Shown piece after piece: positions 26,291 to 39,329 of a DNA stretch of 64,000 nucleotides (position 1 is the first letter of the stretch; each line of letters starts with the position of its first letter). The translations under genes were made by a program, and so were the position numbers. Source of the stretch: Tillus elongatus (Eukaryota > Arthropoda > Insecta > Coleoptera > Cleridae); NCBI GenBank assembly GCA_964006375.1, contig OZ023269.1, positions 59,419,968 to 59,483,967 of the forward strand, given 5' to 3'. The notes beneath the pieces are model-generated. The model was not told the DNA's origin. It worked only from the letters and a program-made list of their open reading frames with translations, and searched no databases.

Positions 26291-26339
26291 AAACTCATGA
26301 TCACATATGCATCAATATTATGGTAGCCAAAAGCAGACC

Positions 26340-26460
26340 AATCTCTCCAAGGTATAGCCACCGACAGACAACTATCTAGCAGGATAGACAGCTGTCTAGC
26401 AGGACAGACAGCGGTCTAGCAGGACAAGCAGTTGTCTTACAGGTATCCATGCTAAGAAAT
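26340..26460. repeat. Subterminal ~20-bp repeats, left arm
   Basis: Three to four degenerate copies of ACAGCTGTCTAGCAGG, each containing the palindrome ACAGCTGT or a variant. The right arm has five to six copies at 35585-35705. Confidence 0.7.
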
Positions 26461-26955
26461 TTTTATGAAACTATTTAACGAAACAATCGTTTTAAATGTA
26501 TATCATAATCTATTCCGAAGGAACCATCTCTATAGATCATACATTCATCCTCCTAAGTCTTATTTACCCCTTCATCCTCTGATGAATCCACCTTGTTGAC
26601 GAAACAATCTTTCCTCAGACCAATCATCTCACCAGCATCTCAGGTTTTCAGGTTAGTTGCACACCTCTGACCTGCCAACAATCATTCCTCAGACCAATCA
26701 TCTCACCAGCCAGGGTGGAGCAGGGCGCTAACCTGGGGTGACGTCATCGTAGATGGCGTTCAAGAGTCATCTCAGGTTAGACTTCTCCACCCTGTGACGT
26801 CACTGTGACGACACTGCGCGCATGCGCAGTGCTGGTGGTGTGACGATGACGTCATCTCAGGTTAGACCTCTCCACCTTGTGGTGGCGGGAACGTCGGGTC
26901 AGAACAGCCACGCGCCGCGACGTCATCGCCACACCGCCAGCACTGCGCATGCGCG
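26461..26955. repeat. Inner end of left arm and centre of the palindrome
   Basis: Non-coding, rising in GC toward the middle, with repeated TGACGTCA-type motifs. CGCATGCGCAGTGCTGG (from ~26819) faces CCAGCACTGCGCATGCGCG (26937-26955) across ~100 bp. The same CCGCCAGCACTGCGCATGCG motif occurs just inside the outer termini, so the two inner ends look like subterminal Polinton sequence joined nose to nose. The symmetry axis is at about 26,890. Confidence 0.7.
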
Positions 26956-27177
26956 ACAAATGTACTTAAGTTCAGAGAACTTCTTTAAAAAAAATTAGTA
27001 TTCCGAAGCAGTTTACATAAGAAGAGCTGGCTATAAACTAAACTAGAATCTAATTATTTTAATGCATAATAATTCCTTCTACTATAAACGTTATCTTACA
27101 ATACTAAGAATCCTAGATGGAATAACAACACGTGTGCCTTACAATGTGATGACACTGCGTTATGATATAATATAACT
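26956..27177 (-). repeat. Errantivirus 3' LTR (222 bp)
   Basis: Matches 34989-35214. On the minus strand it starts AGTTATATTATATC and is preceded by the purine tract GACAAGGGAGG (27178-27188). Confidence 0.9.
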
Positions 27178-27209
27178 CCTCCCTTGTCAGATTGGAGCAT
27201 TGGGTAAAA

Positions 27210-29000
27210 AATGCGAAAATAATCTAACATAATAAAAATTGACCTTAAATTATTATATCTTGATTGGTATCCTCGGAATTTGATTTGGTTAATTTCCTTT
27301 TCTTGATAATACATTTATAAATACTAGAGCAAATGACAAATATAATAACAATGTAAATTAATATAGTCCAAAAACTAACTTTATAAAAATGATTTGGACA
27401 TTATCTGATATATTACAATTTTTTTCTTTCTGTTCAATAAGAGCTTTTTGTATATTATTTATTTCATCTAACTTAATGGAATTTAACCTAAGAGATTGAA
27501 AATTTACTTTATATTGGGGCGTTTCGTCACTTTCACTATCAGTTTTAAAATTAGGAAGTTCAATGTGTCTATATTTTGTTTCAAGTCTTTGATGACTGAA
27601 TGTGAAGGTCTTCAATCTACACTTCACACTGTGGTTATACTTCCAAAACATATGTTCCTTTGAGGGGTACGTTGTCTCGATCGTTGCCACATTTTCGGAC
27701 AGCTACTGTAGATATTGGTGCTAATATTATCCATTGATTTTTCTCTAAGCTTTGGGCCTTGGCGTTGACTACTTCTACCGGAATTTGATGACAATTTGTT
27801 ACATTTTTCATGAATTTCAGCATCTTGACTTTACAGGGTGGATCCTCTTGAATGCCAGCTGAGTTGGTTTCGTGACAAATAAATTCTTCATTGGATATTT
27901 CTCGGCACTTTTCTTTCGTATATATGTAGTAGTGTCTATTATGGGGCAGGTATTTCGAGTGGGGTATAATGGCTCTAAATGAATTAAGGTTTGGAGTAGG
28001 CAGTGGATATAAATGATAATAATTGTAGCCTTATATTTCACAAATCGAAATTTCTATTATGAATATTATTTGATTTCCTTTACTGTAACTTTTAATTTCA
28101 ATTATCCTTTCCAAGAGCAGAATATTTTCTAATACCGACTCAAAAGGAAATTGTTTTTACTTGCATCCAAATAATTGCTGACTAATTTAATTTCTTGTAA
28201 CAACTCATTCGGCTCAACTATAGAATTATTAAGAGTACTTATTTTAGAAAATGTTATTGCTAACTGTATTTTCTCTAATATATCATAGATAATCTAATAC
28301 ATGGTAGAAATTTGTGATATTGTCATCTGAATAAGAAAATAACTAAAATTTTCTATGCTGTGTAAATTAATTCTTTTTATCACCTGTTCAACTTGTTGCA
28401 ACCGAGACTCAAGTACAATTTCATTATGCTGCAAAGTTAAAGTAATATTTTTAAAACTCTCCATCGACTTTTGTAACAAGGTTATTCGTTCATTTACCAA
28501 TGTTTTTAGTTTTCTTTGATTTTCCGACAAAATTTAAATTGCGTTGTCATACCTTTCGGCATCTGCCTGATCGTGATTTCCGGTGAAAATCATAATAAAA
28601 GATCCCAAAGGATTTAATAAACCACGTTTTGGTCTTTTAGTTATAGTTGGATTGACTTGATTTATTTGCAGAGTTATTTTATTCTCTAAAACTAAAGCTA
28701 TGTTATACAAGTTGTGAAATTCTCTCTTATATTCTGTAAAAATTTTAAAATGCGATCTTAGTCTATTAAATTTTTGTTGTATTGTATAACATTGATTGAC
28801 AATGGGTGTAATATAATATACTTGCGCAAATGACCATAAATCAACTATATTTTGGGCGTTATCTAATTTTAGGGCTAATAAGCCAGGATTATTTGTAAGG
28901 TCATGGAATACGGCTAGTTCTGCTCCAGCTGTGGAGACGATTCGGTAACAACAGAAATTTTTAGTTCCTTTAAGTGAATTATTTCCTCTTTATTAGTTGA
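27210..29000 (-). pseudogene. env: Errantivirus Env, degraded
   Basis: Pieces in several frames. At 28624-28635 a furin-type site RPKR is followed by GLLNPLGS and a hydrophobic stretch. This is the cleavage site plus fusion-peptide pattern of insect errantivirus and baculovirus F-type envelope proteins. Next come a helical heptad-rich segment (28294-28530), a cysteine-containing ectodomain (27640-28040), and near 27300-27400 a hydrophobic membrane span followed by a short Lys/Arg-rich tail. In-frame stops at about 28528 and 28295 and other frame changes make it non-functional. The N-terminal boundary with integrase is approximate. Confidence 0.82.
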
Positions 29001-29042
29001 CTTATTTTTAATTTTTACTCGATTGTGTTCTAACATTTCTGT

Positions 29043-29894
29043 GATTTCAAAGGGACTAGTAAACTTATTTAATTTTTATTTCTTTTAATATTTGTCTTAT
29101 AAACGGTTTGAACTAATTTAAATTGATATTGTTCTGGACCTAAACGGTTTCTTACCATCTTCCAATATTTCCGAAATGTTTTCATATAATTTTTTCAATT
29201 TGTCCCTATGGTTTATAACACAATCTGAATAAAAACTCGAATGAATTAATTCGGAAGGATCACGGGAATCTGTATGACCTAGAGTCAGTTCTAATGGTAT
29301 AAATTTTGTAGCGGAATGAATAGTGTTGTTATAAGCTATTACTGCATACATCATTAAAGTTTTTATATTTTCGTTTTTATATTTTTCCCGTAATATTCTC
29401 AAATGTTCGATCAATCTGGAGTGAAATCTCTCTGCCGGTGCATTAGATTCATGATGTAACGGTGTGGTAAAATGTGCTTTTATTTTGTGCGATTTAAGTA
29501 ATTCTTGTACTGTCAGGTTTTTTAGTTCAGGACCATTGTCCACAGTTATGCGTTGGGGTAACCCATAAAATGAAAAATAATTTATTAATGCATTACATAC
29601 TTCTATGCCGGTTTTACCATGAATTGGAAAAGCTTGACCTAAATTGGAAAAAGCATCTAAGATTGTGACAAAATCTTGACCGTCAAATTTGAAAACATCG
29701 ACGTGTAATAAATCAAATGGCTTACCTACCGTTTCCGTTAAAAGAATTGGGACATACGGTTTTTAGTGAATTTTCGTAGAAAAAATTCACTAATGGGGAG
29801 ATCAAGACTTTTGAATTTTGAAAAAAATTTTGCAAATGAGCGCGAACTAGGACCCCCTAGAACCCATATCCGGGGTCAGTTTCAATTTTTATAT

Positions 29895-29990
<96 letters not shown>

Positions 29991-32900
29991 TCTTATCTCA
30001 AAAAATAATGGGCCGATTTTAATAAAATTTGGCATGTACCTTCCCTTTGTAAATGGCTTTGACAAGTTTGTTAGTCAGGAAAATCGGACAAAGTTTTCCG
30101 GGAAAATTTTGAGTTTTCATTCTAAAAAAAAATTTATCTCAGAGAATAATAGGCCGATTTTGGTAAAATTTGGCATGTACCTTCCTTTCGTAAATGGCTT
30201 TGATAAGTTCGTTATTTCCTACTATATTTGGTCCTTTGACAAATTTCGCAATTGTTTATAAAATTCTGTAATTATTGAAGGCCAATAATAATTACGTTTC
30301 AATCGCTCTAACGTTTCCGTTATACCTCTATGATTACATTTTCCTTCATGTTGGTATTTTATTATTAAAGTCCTTTCGTCCTCATCAATAACGGTATTAA
30401 TTAATTTTGTACATTTAACTAGCTTGAGACCAGAGGGTTGAAAATGTTTCATGTATACTTTGTTAAATTCTGAATACATTGTTTGGTCATAAAAATACAA
30501 ATGATAGGTTTTATTAGAACCTGTATATTTTTTCAAAAATTCTATTACTAGTTTTGCCGTGGATTGAGGAATTTTTACGTTTGTTATAGTTAAGTTATCT
30601 AACCTAGTTTGACTGACGTCAAGTAAATTGTGAGGATTTTTTGCTATTAAAATTTGATTTCTTTTGTTATTAACAACATCGTCCAGTATGGGAATACCAT
30701 TATTGAGTGTTTGATTGCTACTTGAATGAGGTGTAGAAAGAGTATTACTTTCGTTTTGATCATGAGGTGGTCTTACTTGAACATCACCTAGAATAATTAT
30801 TTTTTGTGAACTTTGTCGCATCCCTTCAATATTGTTATCGCTATGTGCATAAGAAGTTGAGGATCGAGGTTCGTTAAAATTAGCAGTATTTTCCACTAAT
30901 TCTGGGAAAAACTCTAAGAGATCTTGATTAATATCAACAGGATTATTTATTAGACTTTCAGTTTCAATTGGATTTAAATTTATTCTCGATAATGCGTCTG
31001 CGTTTTTATTTTGAGAACCCTTTTTATATATAATTTCATAATCGAATTCTTCCAACTTCAAACGCCACCGTAAAAGTTTGCTATTAGGTTCTTTTAAACT
31101 AAAGATCCAAACAAGGGGTCTATGATCGGTATAAATTTTAAACTTCCTACCATACAGATATGGTCGAAAATATTTACATGCCCATACAATGGCTAAGAGT
31201 TCTTTTTCTATGACAGAATATCTAGGTTCACTGTCGTTCAGAGTTCTACTAGCAAATGCAACTGGTTTGTCATTAGGGATATTTCCTTGAGATAAAACTG
31301 TGCCTAGAGCGTAATTACTTGCATCTGTTGTAAGCACAAAAGGTTGATTAGAATCGGGATATTGAAGTATTGGGGAATTGCTAAGTTAATTTTTACAATG
31401 TTCGAAAATTTGCATGTCTTTCTTTAAGCAAACCGTCATTGGCGCTGTTATTTTTGCAAAGTCTTTTATAAATCGCCTATAATATCCTACTAAACCTAGG
31501 AACGATTTAATATCTTTTCGGGTTTTTGGTAAATGAAAATTATTTATTACTGATATCTTGGTTTGACTCCGGATGGGGTGACTATGTGTCCAAGATATTG
31601 AACCTCTTTCCTAAGAAATTCAGACTTATCTATTTGTAATTTACAATTTGTCTCTCGTAATCGCATAAAAACTATTCTTAACCTATCGAGATGTTCTTCT
31701 AAAGACGTGCTAAATATTACGATATCGTCTAAATATACCAGACATATCTCATTTGGTAACCCCCTCAGTATATTATCGACTACGCGTTGAAATGTGGAAG
31801 GAGAACTCTTCAAGCCCATCGGCATCCTAAATTCATAATGACCTTGCTCAGTTTGAAACGCGGTTTTTGGAATGTCATCTGGGTGCATTTCTATTTGATA
31901 ATAGACGCTTGTTAGATCTAGGGTTGTAAAATATTGGCTTTTGCCCAATTTGTATAAAATTTCTGTTATATTAGGTAACGATATCTGTCGTCAATAGTTC
32001 TGTCATTTAATTTGCGATAGTCTATCACGATTCGCCACTTCCTTTTACCAGAGGAATCGAGTTTCTTTGGCACGATCCAGATGGGACTTGACCAAGGGGA
32101 TGTCGATCTAACATTTTTGAAATTTGTTGTCTAACTTCATTTCTATGAATTTCTGGATATCGATAAGTTTTAGTAAATATAGGTGTATAATCTTTTAAAA
32201 TTATTTTATGTCTAATTTGATTGATAAATGTTAATGGTATTTGTTCACAATGAAATATGTCCCTAAACTCGTAACATAATTTTCTAATGGCATTTTTCTC
32301 TTCTATGTTACAATGATCTAATCTTATATTTTTTAAATTGTTTTTTTAAAGATTATCTTGTCCCTCAGTCATAATATCGTCAACTTCAATTTTTTCATAA
32401 AAATTCATGTCAAAACAATTAATAGACTCTATGTCTAATGGTTCATTAAATGTTACTTTAAACGGGTTATCTTTAGAGTTTGTGATGGTGGTTACAGCGA
32501 AGTTATTTATAACGTTTACAAGCGCTAATGGCATTTCTGTGCCATCACCAAAAATTTCGTAATTTATAATTCTGAGTCCCTGATTTTGCTTTACAGGAAT
32601 CCTAACTACTTTTTGCATTCTAGGTTCAATTGTTATACTAAAGTTTTTGAATTTATAAGCGTGATTATTGTTTTTAACCAAATTTAGTGAACTTTCATAT
32701 GTTATTGGAATTTCGATTTCTTTAGTAGTTAATTTACAATTTTGTAAATCAATTTTTGCGCCTAATTTATTTAATATGTCTGCATCAATAAGACCATCGA
32801 TTTTTTCCGAGAATTTAAATATATAAAATTAGTGCATACCTTTATTATTAAATAAATTAAATGTTGGAATAACAGCTACTTCATCATGACACGTAATTGC

Positions 32901-33040
32901 GTAAGCTTTTGTACGTTAAACATTTCTTTTTTATATATCTGCCATAATACTTATAAGCTAACATTGGATCTATCAGACTTTTACAACTACCTGTATCTAA
33001 AAGAAAGTAAGCATTTAAATAAGGCATATACACATAGGGG
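29043..33040 (-). pseudogene. pol: Errantivirus Pol, degraded and interrupted
   Basis: Minus-strand order: protease with LLDTGS (~32990); a linker frame of ~110 codons (32346-32681); RT with [13 protein letters not shown], the MPMGLKSSPSTFQ block and YLDDIVIFS (~31720); RNase H with TTDASNYALGTVLSQ (~31325) and TDHRPLVWIF; integrase zinc finger (first part ~30290-30360, CEICQ near 30240); DDE core with LLHVDVFKF (~29700), TVDNGPE (~29535) and APAERFHSR (~29435); and an SPFEI C-terminal module (~29060). It is closest to the 17.6/297/gypsy-type insect pols. Breaks include frame changes near 31545, 31340 and 30250 and several stops in the protease-RT region. A family A repeat (29762-30220) separates the zinc finger from the core. 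Confidence 0.88.
29762..30220 (+). mobile_element. Family A repeat inserted in the errantivirus integrase
   Basis: Begins TTAGTGAATTTTCGTAG; contains the ACTTTTGAATTTTG and CCCATATCCGGGGTCAG blocks, a (TA)n tract (29899-29987) and one and a half 141-bp units. Integrase codons resume on both sides with a possible TTT duplication. It lacks the 3' end seen at 57235-57270. Confidence 0.85.
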
Positions 33041-33068
33041 AGATCTGTTCTTATATTATTAAGTTGTA

Positions 33069-34482
33069 TTATGTTACACTGTTGGTCGGTTGTGCCTGTG
33101 AAAAATTTATATTTTCGTTCTCTGGGTCTTGAAATTCGCCCTGAAAGAAATGATTAATACCTCTCCGAGAATATTCTGCATAATTATCATAATGACTAAT
33201 ATCGTCATATTCATTTAATTTATTTTCTAGGCCTGAATTATCTACAAACGTGTTACTATAAGCATCTGGAACGTTACGTAGGTGCATGGTATCGTTTTCA
33301 TTTTCATGCACATATGGAGATAAATTACTTGGTTCATCTTCCATTTGCTGTGCAAATAGTTCCTGATGAGTGAACGTTGGTCTTGAACTCGGTACAAATT
33401 GTGTCATATTTCTCGAGTTACTTGATGACGTATCCATCTGCTGTGGGTATATGTTTGAATTGGCATTATTTCTAGGAATGAATTTTTGTTGATGATAATT
33501 TTGTGGTGTATAATTATGCCGTAAATTATTCGATCTATTTTCAAACGCGTTAAATGGCTTAGGCTGGAAATTTTTTCTTACTTGATTACTTCCATAATGT
33601 GTTTGAGGGTTTTGCCTAAACGGAAAACTATTAAATTGCTTTGCCGGATTATATAAATTATTCTCTAGAAAATTACCTATAGGGTGATTCAAATCTGCAA
33701 ATCTATTAAACTGCTGAGGCGTTCCTACATTAGTCGGTACAGAATTAAAAGCAGTACTTTTATGTGGTTGTTGCTATTTGTAAAAAGCACTAGCATTTTG
33801 TCTGGAGAAATTTTAAAAATTTTCTTCTTCCATCACTATAGACATAGTTATCTCTCTCTAAACTGCTAGGCTATCTTAATCTAACCACTAATTGTAGTTC
33901 ATATGGTAAACCACTAATAAATGTTTTTAATGCGAAATTATTATAATGTTCAATTTTTATTCTGATTTCGTTCTCGTCATCTATAGACATGTTTAACTTA
34001 GAAAAGAACAGACTTTGCGAATCCTGAATTCTCATGCCAAATTGAGTAGGTGATTCATTTTTCAAAGGTGTTATTGAAATAAGACCTTGTATCAAACAAT
34101 CTATACTTCTTTGGTCAGAGAAACCTAAAGTTAACGCATTTTTGATTGCAAACCAAGAATTCAGCTCTAGTCTTGAATAAATGAGATCTGCTGCTCTACC
34201 TTTTAATTTCGACAAAATTATATTAAACAGACAACTATTTATTGGATGATCGGCTTCCTGAGTATTTTGTAAATTTCTTAAAAATGCTTCGCAGGAATGT
34301 AAAGATCTATTTAACTGTCTAGCATTACCATCAAAAACAGGAATACTGTCTGCATGACACCTCAATAACTGCATGTCTGTTGTGTTATTTACAATTGTAG
34401 CAGAAGCACCTTGTATGTTAGGCATATTTAATCTTAATTTGTTTACCTTTTCAATCAAGCTTGCTATATCAAGCTCAGACAT
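33069..34482 (-). pseudogene. gag: Errantivirus Gag, broken in the middle
   Basis: The first 203 codons (34482-33871) are open: an alpha-helical capsid region with a GRAADLIYSRL segment and the final FISGLPYELQLVVRLR block. Stops between ~33690 and 33870 break the frame. The second part (33692-33069) is rich in Asn, Gln and Pro, without zinc knuckles, as in other insect errantivirus Gag proteins, which bind RNA through basic or Asn-rich tails. Reading continues sensibly into it (QQFNRFADLNHP), so the two parts were one gene. It ends close to the protease frame. Confidence 0.82.
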
Positions 34483-34629
34483 AAAATTTTCCTAACTATA
34501 TAAATATATTAAATACGTGTTATGCTATAAGTATTATATTTCTTTTTGATAAAACAGAAAACTGCAATTATACGAATGAGACATGATTTAATGAATATAA
34601 AGGTAAACACTACTTACATTAATATTGTT

Positions 34630-34860
34630 GAAAGCTTCATTTAGTGCCTTGAGGAACCAGCGATGCTTGTCCGGAATCCCATGTCTTCTTAACTCTATTT
34701 TGATCTACAGGAACCAGCGATGCTTGTCCGGACTCCCAGATCTTCTTAAATATACTTCTAAAGGAACCAGCGATTTTTGTCTGGACTCCTAGATTTTCTT
34801 AACTATACTTTTTCTAAAGGAACCAACGATTTTTGTCTGGATCCCTAAGAAACTGCTTCA
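34630..34860 (-). repeat. Four tandem ~57-bp repeats in the errantivirus leader
   Basis: GGAACCAGCGATGCTTGTCC or close variants (plus strand) start at ~34653, 34710, 34764 and 34819. They lie between the primer site and gag, the region where packaging signals are expected. Confidence 0.8.
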
Positions 34861-34972
34861 GATAACCGTTAATCGAACGTTCTCGAACTTATAAAGGTTC
34901 TTTTTCTATTGAAGTAAACTGTTAAAACAGACCGGACCGCGACGATTTTTGTTCTAATTTCGTTTCCAAAAA

Positions 34973-34989
34973 TACTAACAACTGCGCCA
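34973..34989 (-). other. Errantivirus primer binding site
   Basis: TGGCGCAGTTGTTAGTA on the minus strand at the inner LTR edge. The TGGCGCAGT start is that of tRNA-Ser primed insect elements of the 17.6/297 type; the rest has drifted. Confidence 0.65.
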
Positions 34990-35214
34990 CTAATGTATTT
35001 AAGTTCAGAGAACTTCTTAAAAAAAACTTTAATATTCTGAAGCAGGAGTTTACACAAGAAGAGCTGGCTATAAACTAAACTAGAATCTAATTATTTTAAT
35101 GCATAATAATTCCCTCTACTATAAACGTTATCTTACAATACTAAGAATCCTAGATGGAATAACAACACGTGTGCCTTAGAATGTGATGAGACTGCGTTAT
35201 GATATAATATAACT
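34989..35214 (-). repeat. Errantivirus 5' LTR (226 bp)
   Basis: Aligns with 26956-27177 with a few substitutions and short indels. It starts on the minus strand at AGTTATATTATATC next to CGCG. Confidence 0.9.
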
Positions 35215-35799
35215 CGCGCAGTGTCGTCACAGTGACGTCACAGGTTGGAAAAGTCTAACCTGAGATGACTATTGAACGCCATCTACGATGACGTCACCCC
35301 AGGTTAGCGCCCTCCACCCTGGCTGGTGAGATGATTGGTCTGAGGAATGATTGTTGGCGGGTCAGAGCTGTGCAACTAACCGGAAAACCTAAGATGCTGG
35401 TGAGATGATTGGTCTGAGGAACGATTGTTTCGTCAACAAGGTGGATTCATCAGATGATGAAGGAGTGAAGAAGACTTAGGAGGATGAATGTATGATCTAT
35501 ACAGATGGTTCCTTCGGAATAGATTATGATATACATTTAAAACGATTGTTTCGTTAAATAATTTCATAAAAATTCGTTAGCATGGATAGCTGTCTGTGGT
35601 GCTAGACACTTGTCCAACACCTGTCTGTCCTGTAAGACAGCTGTTTGTCCTGCTAGACAGCTGTCTGTTCTGCTAGACAGCTGTCTATCCTGCTAGATAG
35701 TTGCCTCGTTGGTTGTACCTTGGAGAGATTGGTCTGCTTTTGGCTACCATAATATTGATGCATATGTGATCATGAGTTTTACCATAGTTTGGTATATCC
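35215..35799. repeat. Inner end of the Polinton right arm
   Basis: Inverse of ~26340-26830. GC-rich near the errantivirus, then non-coding, then five to six copies of an AGACAGCTGTCTGTCCTGCT-like 20-bp repeat (35585-35705). Confidence 0.75.
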
Positions 35800-36383
35800 T
35801 AAACGTGGATGTATCATAATAAAAGGTTTGAACGACTTGTGGTAGATTGACTTAGGTGAGTTTACTATCATCGAGAAAACTCTGGCTACAAGTACATTTT
35901 AGTGGTTATAAATTGTTTTTCAAAGTATGTGTGGACTCGTCCACTTAAATCTAAAATGCTGAAGAGGTGACTAGAGCTATGGTCGATATTTTAGCTAATA
36001 GTACAGCGCTCTCTAACATTCAATCTGATCTTGGCCGAGAATTCTATAACTCTACATTTAACCCCTTAATGAAAAAAAAATACAACATTAATCACTACAG
36101 CACTAATAGTGTAAAGAAGGCTGTAATGGTGTAAACAGTATTCAAAATTGTTGGTGCGCATTTCACAAATTCAGTAAAAGAACCTTCTTGAAGACATGCA
36201 AGGAAAACCAATCAGTGGAGGGTTTTACGAGGGAGAACTACAAAAGACTAACCAAACAGACATCTATCTGGTTGAACGCATCTTGAGGAAGAAAGGTAAG
36301 AAACGTTATGTAAATGGTTGGGTTTTGATAAATCTCACAATTCTTGGATAAATGCAGATGATGTTAAAGAAGCTTATATTTAA
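35800..36383 (+). pseudogene. Polinton integrase remnant with chromodomain, right arm
   Basis: Mirror of 25690-26290. Readable pieces: KGLNDLW and IDLGEF around the first catalytic Asp, YILVVINCFSKYVWTRPLKS, then SDLGREFYN (second Asp), and after a deletion MQGKPISGGFYEGELQKT and the chromodomain (YLVERILRKK, then in the next frame DKSHNSWI in the left copy). The third catalytic residue is missing in both arms, so the deletion predates the duplication. Confidence 0.82.
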
Positions 36384-36468
36384 TTAAATGTACTTAGAAT
36401 AAAAGTTTTTGTTAAAATTAATGTTTTTTTTATCTTTCCATATGACATATATACATAGACTAATACAA

Positions 36469-37331
36469 TTAAAAATTATGTCGTAAATCAATAATATCCT
36501 GAATAAACTTCTCCTGCGGTACATCTGCTGTCTGTAGGTCGTTTCTATTCGTCTTAAGGTATTTAACTTCAGTCTTTATTCTGTTAAAGATATTTATAGA
36601 ATTTGGATCATACAACATGTTTAGAACCACTTCGGAATCGGGATTTTTATAGTTCCTAACAGCTCTTCGAAAACTTTTCTTCTGCGTTATCACTGCATGA
36701 TATGGGTATGTAGCGTCTTTCTCATTTCTTGAAAGTAAACCAAACACACTTATTTTTCCTGGGTTACTTGGCTTTGCGGATATATCTTCAAGATGTTCTG
36801 TGACTTTAGCGTTTGCTTCTCGCATGCGCTCCACTTCATCATCTATCTCCATTAATTTTACTTCGATTTCTTTAAGGTTATCCTTATATTTTTGATTAAA
36901 TTCATTGACGAAAAAATCAAAAATAATTTTATTGTACTTTTCATAAAAAGGATTGGATATCCAATAAACCAAATTTAATATCAAATCTTTGCAAACATAT
37001 GTACCAAATATCGAGTCGTTTTCAATCTGCGCTCCACCAATGTTTACCAAGTATGTAGCAGTTGTAGGTATTAAGTCAACTCCTGCTGGAATATTTGAGG
37101 AGCCGGTATTCTGGCTCCCCAAGTGTTCCTTTAACTTACTGTTGTAATAGGCAACCAACTCTTTAGTTTTCTTATTTTCCAATCAATGTCTGAATCTTTT
37201 CTCACTTTTATACAATTTTATCGCATTGAAATAACCAGTGTTCTTATCAATAATTAATTGAAAGTCTCCAAATAAACTATACCAAAAGTTGTCTTTAATT
37301 TGCTGGTAACACATCACTTAATGTAGCCATT
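36469..37331 (-). pseudogene. KilA-N protein, Polinton right arm
   Basis: Same gene as 24063-25608 without the insertion. Starts at ATG ~37331, but a 2-bp loss near 37311 shifts the frame and TGA replaces a Trp codon near 37184. From 37182 the remaining 237 codons are open to the stop: end of KilA-N, a ~55-residue coiled-coil-like stretch, then the C-terminal domain with KISVFGLLSRNEKDATYPYH and a final EKFIQDIIDLRHNF. Proteins of this build are known in insect DNA viruses. Two small lesions separate it from an open frame. Confidence 0.82.
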
Positions 37332-37586
37332 TGAACAGATAGAGCAGACTGAAGCACGTCTTACTTCGAAGACAATTAAATTTTTGAATGAGTTTACAGG
37401 TGTGTACGACAATTTATAGATGTTGACACCACTCTACGGTTTAAAACTGTGTTTATTAATATTTATTTTCAACCACATTAGTCGCTCCAACATCCATCCA
37501 CTTTTGTGTAAATCTCCTCTACGAATTCCTTAATTGACAGTTGGTGCCACCTGCGTTAGTCTAGTCTCTGACAGCAAGCAAACATC

Positions 37587-39285
<1,699 letters not shown>

Positions 39286-39329
39286 CTTACTACATTTAAT
39301 AATTTAATAAAATGTGTAACATATTGTTA

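Larger units (their letters stand above)
26956..35214 (-). mobile_element. Errantivirus (insect endogenous retrovirus) in the Polinton
   Basis: Complete LTR-gag-pol-env-LTR order on the minus strand, flanked by the 4-bp duplication CGCG (26952-26955 and 35215-35218). Removing it recreates GCATGCGCGCAGTG, matching the mirror arm at ~26813-26826, which verifies the empty site. An alternating pyrimidine-purine 4-bp target is typical for this group. All genes carry stops or frameshifts, so it is inactive. The integrase is also split by a family A repeat. Confidence 0.92.

Noticed and set aside
26578..26620. CTGATGA ... GAAAC as a hammerhead in the Polinton arm (mirror at 35410-35450)
   Set aside because: The intervening 15 nt do not form stem II and there is no stem III or cleavage triplet in place.
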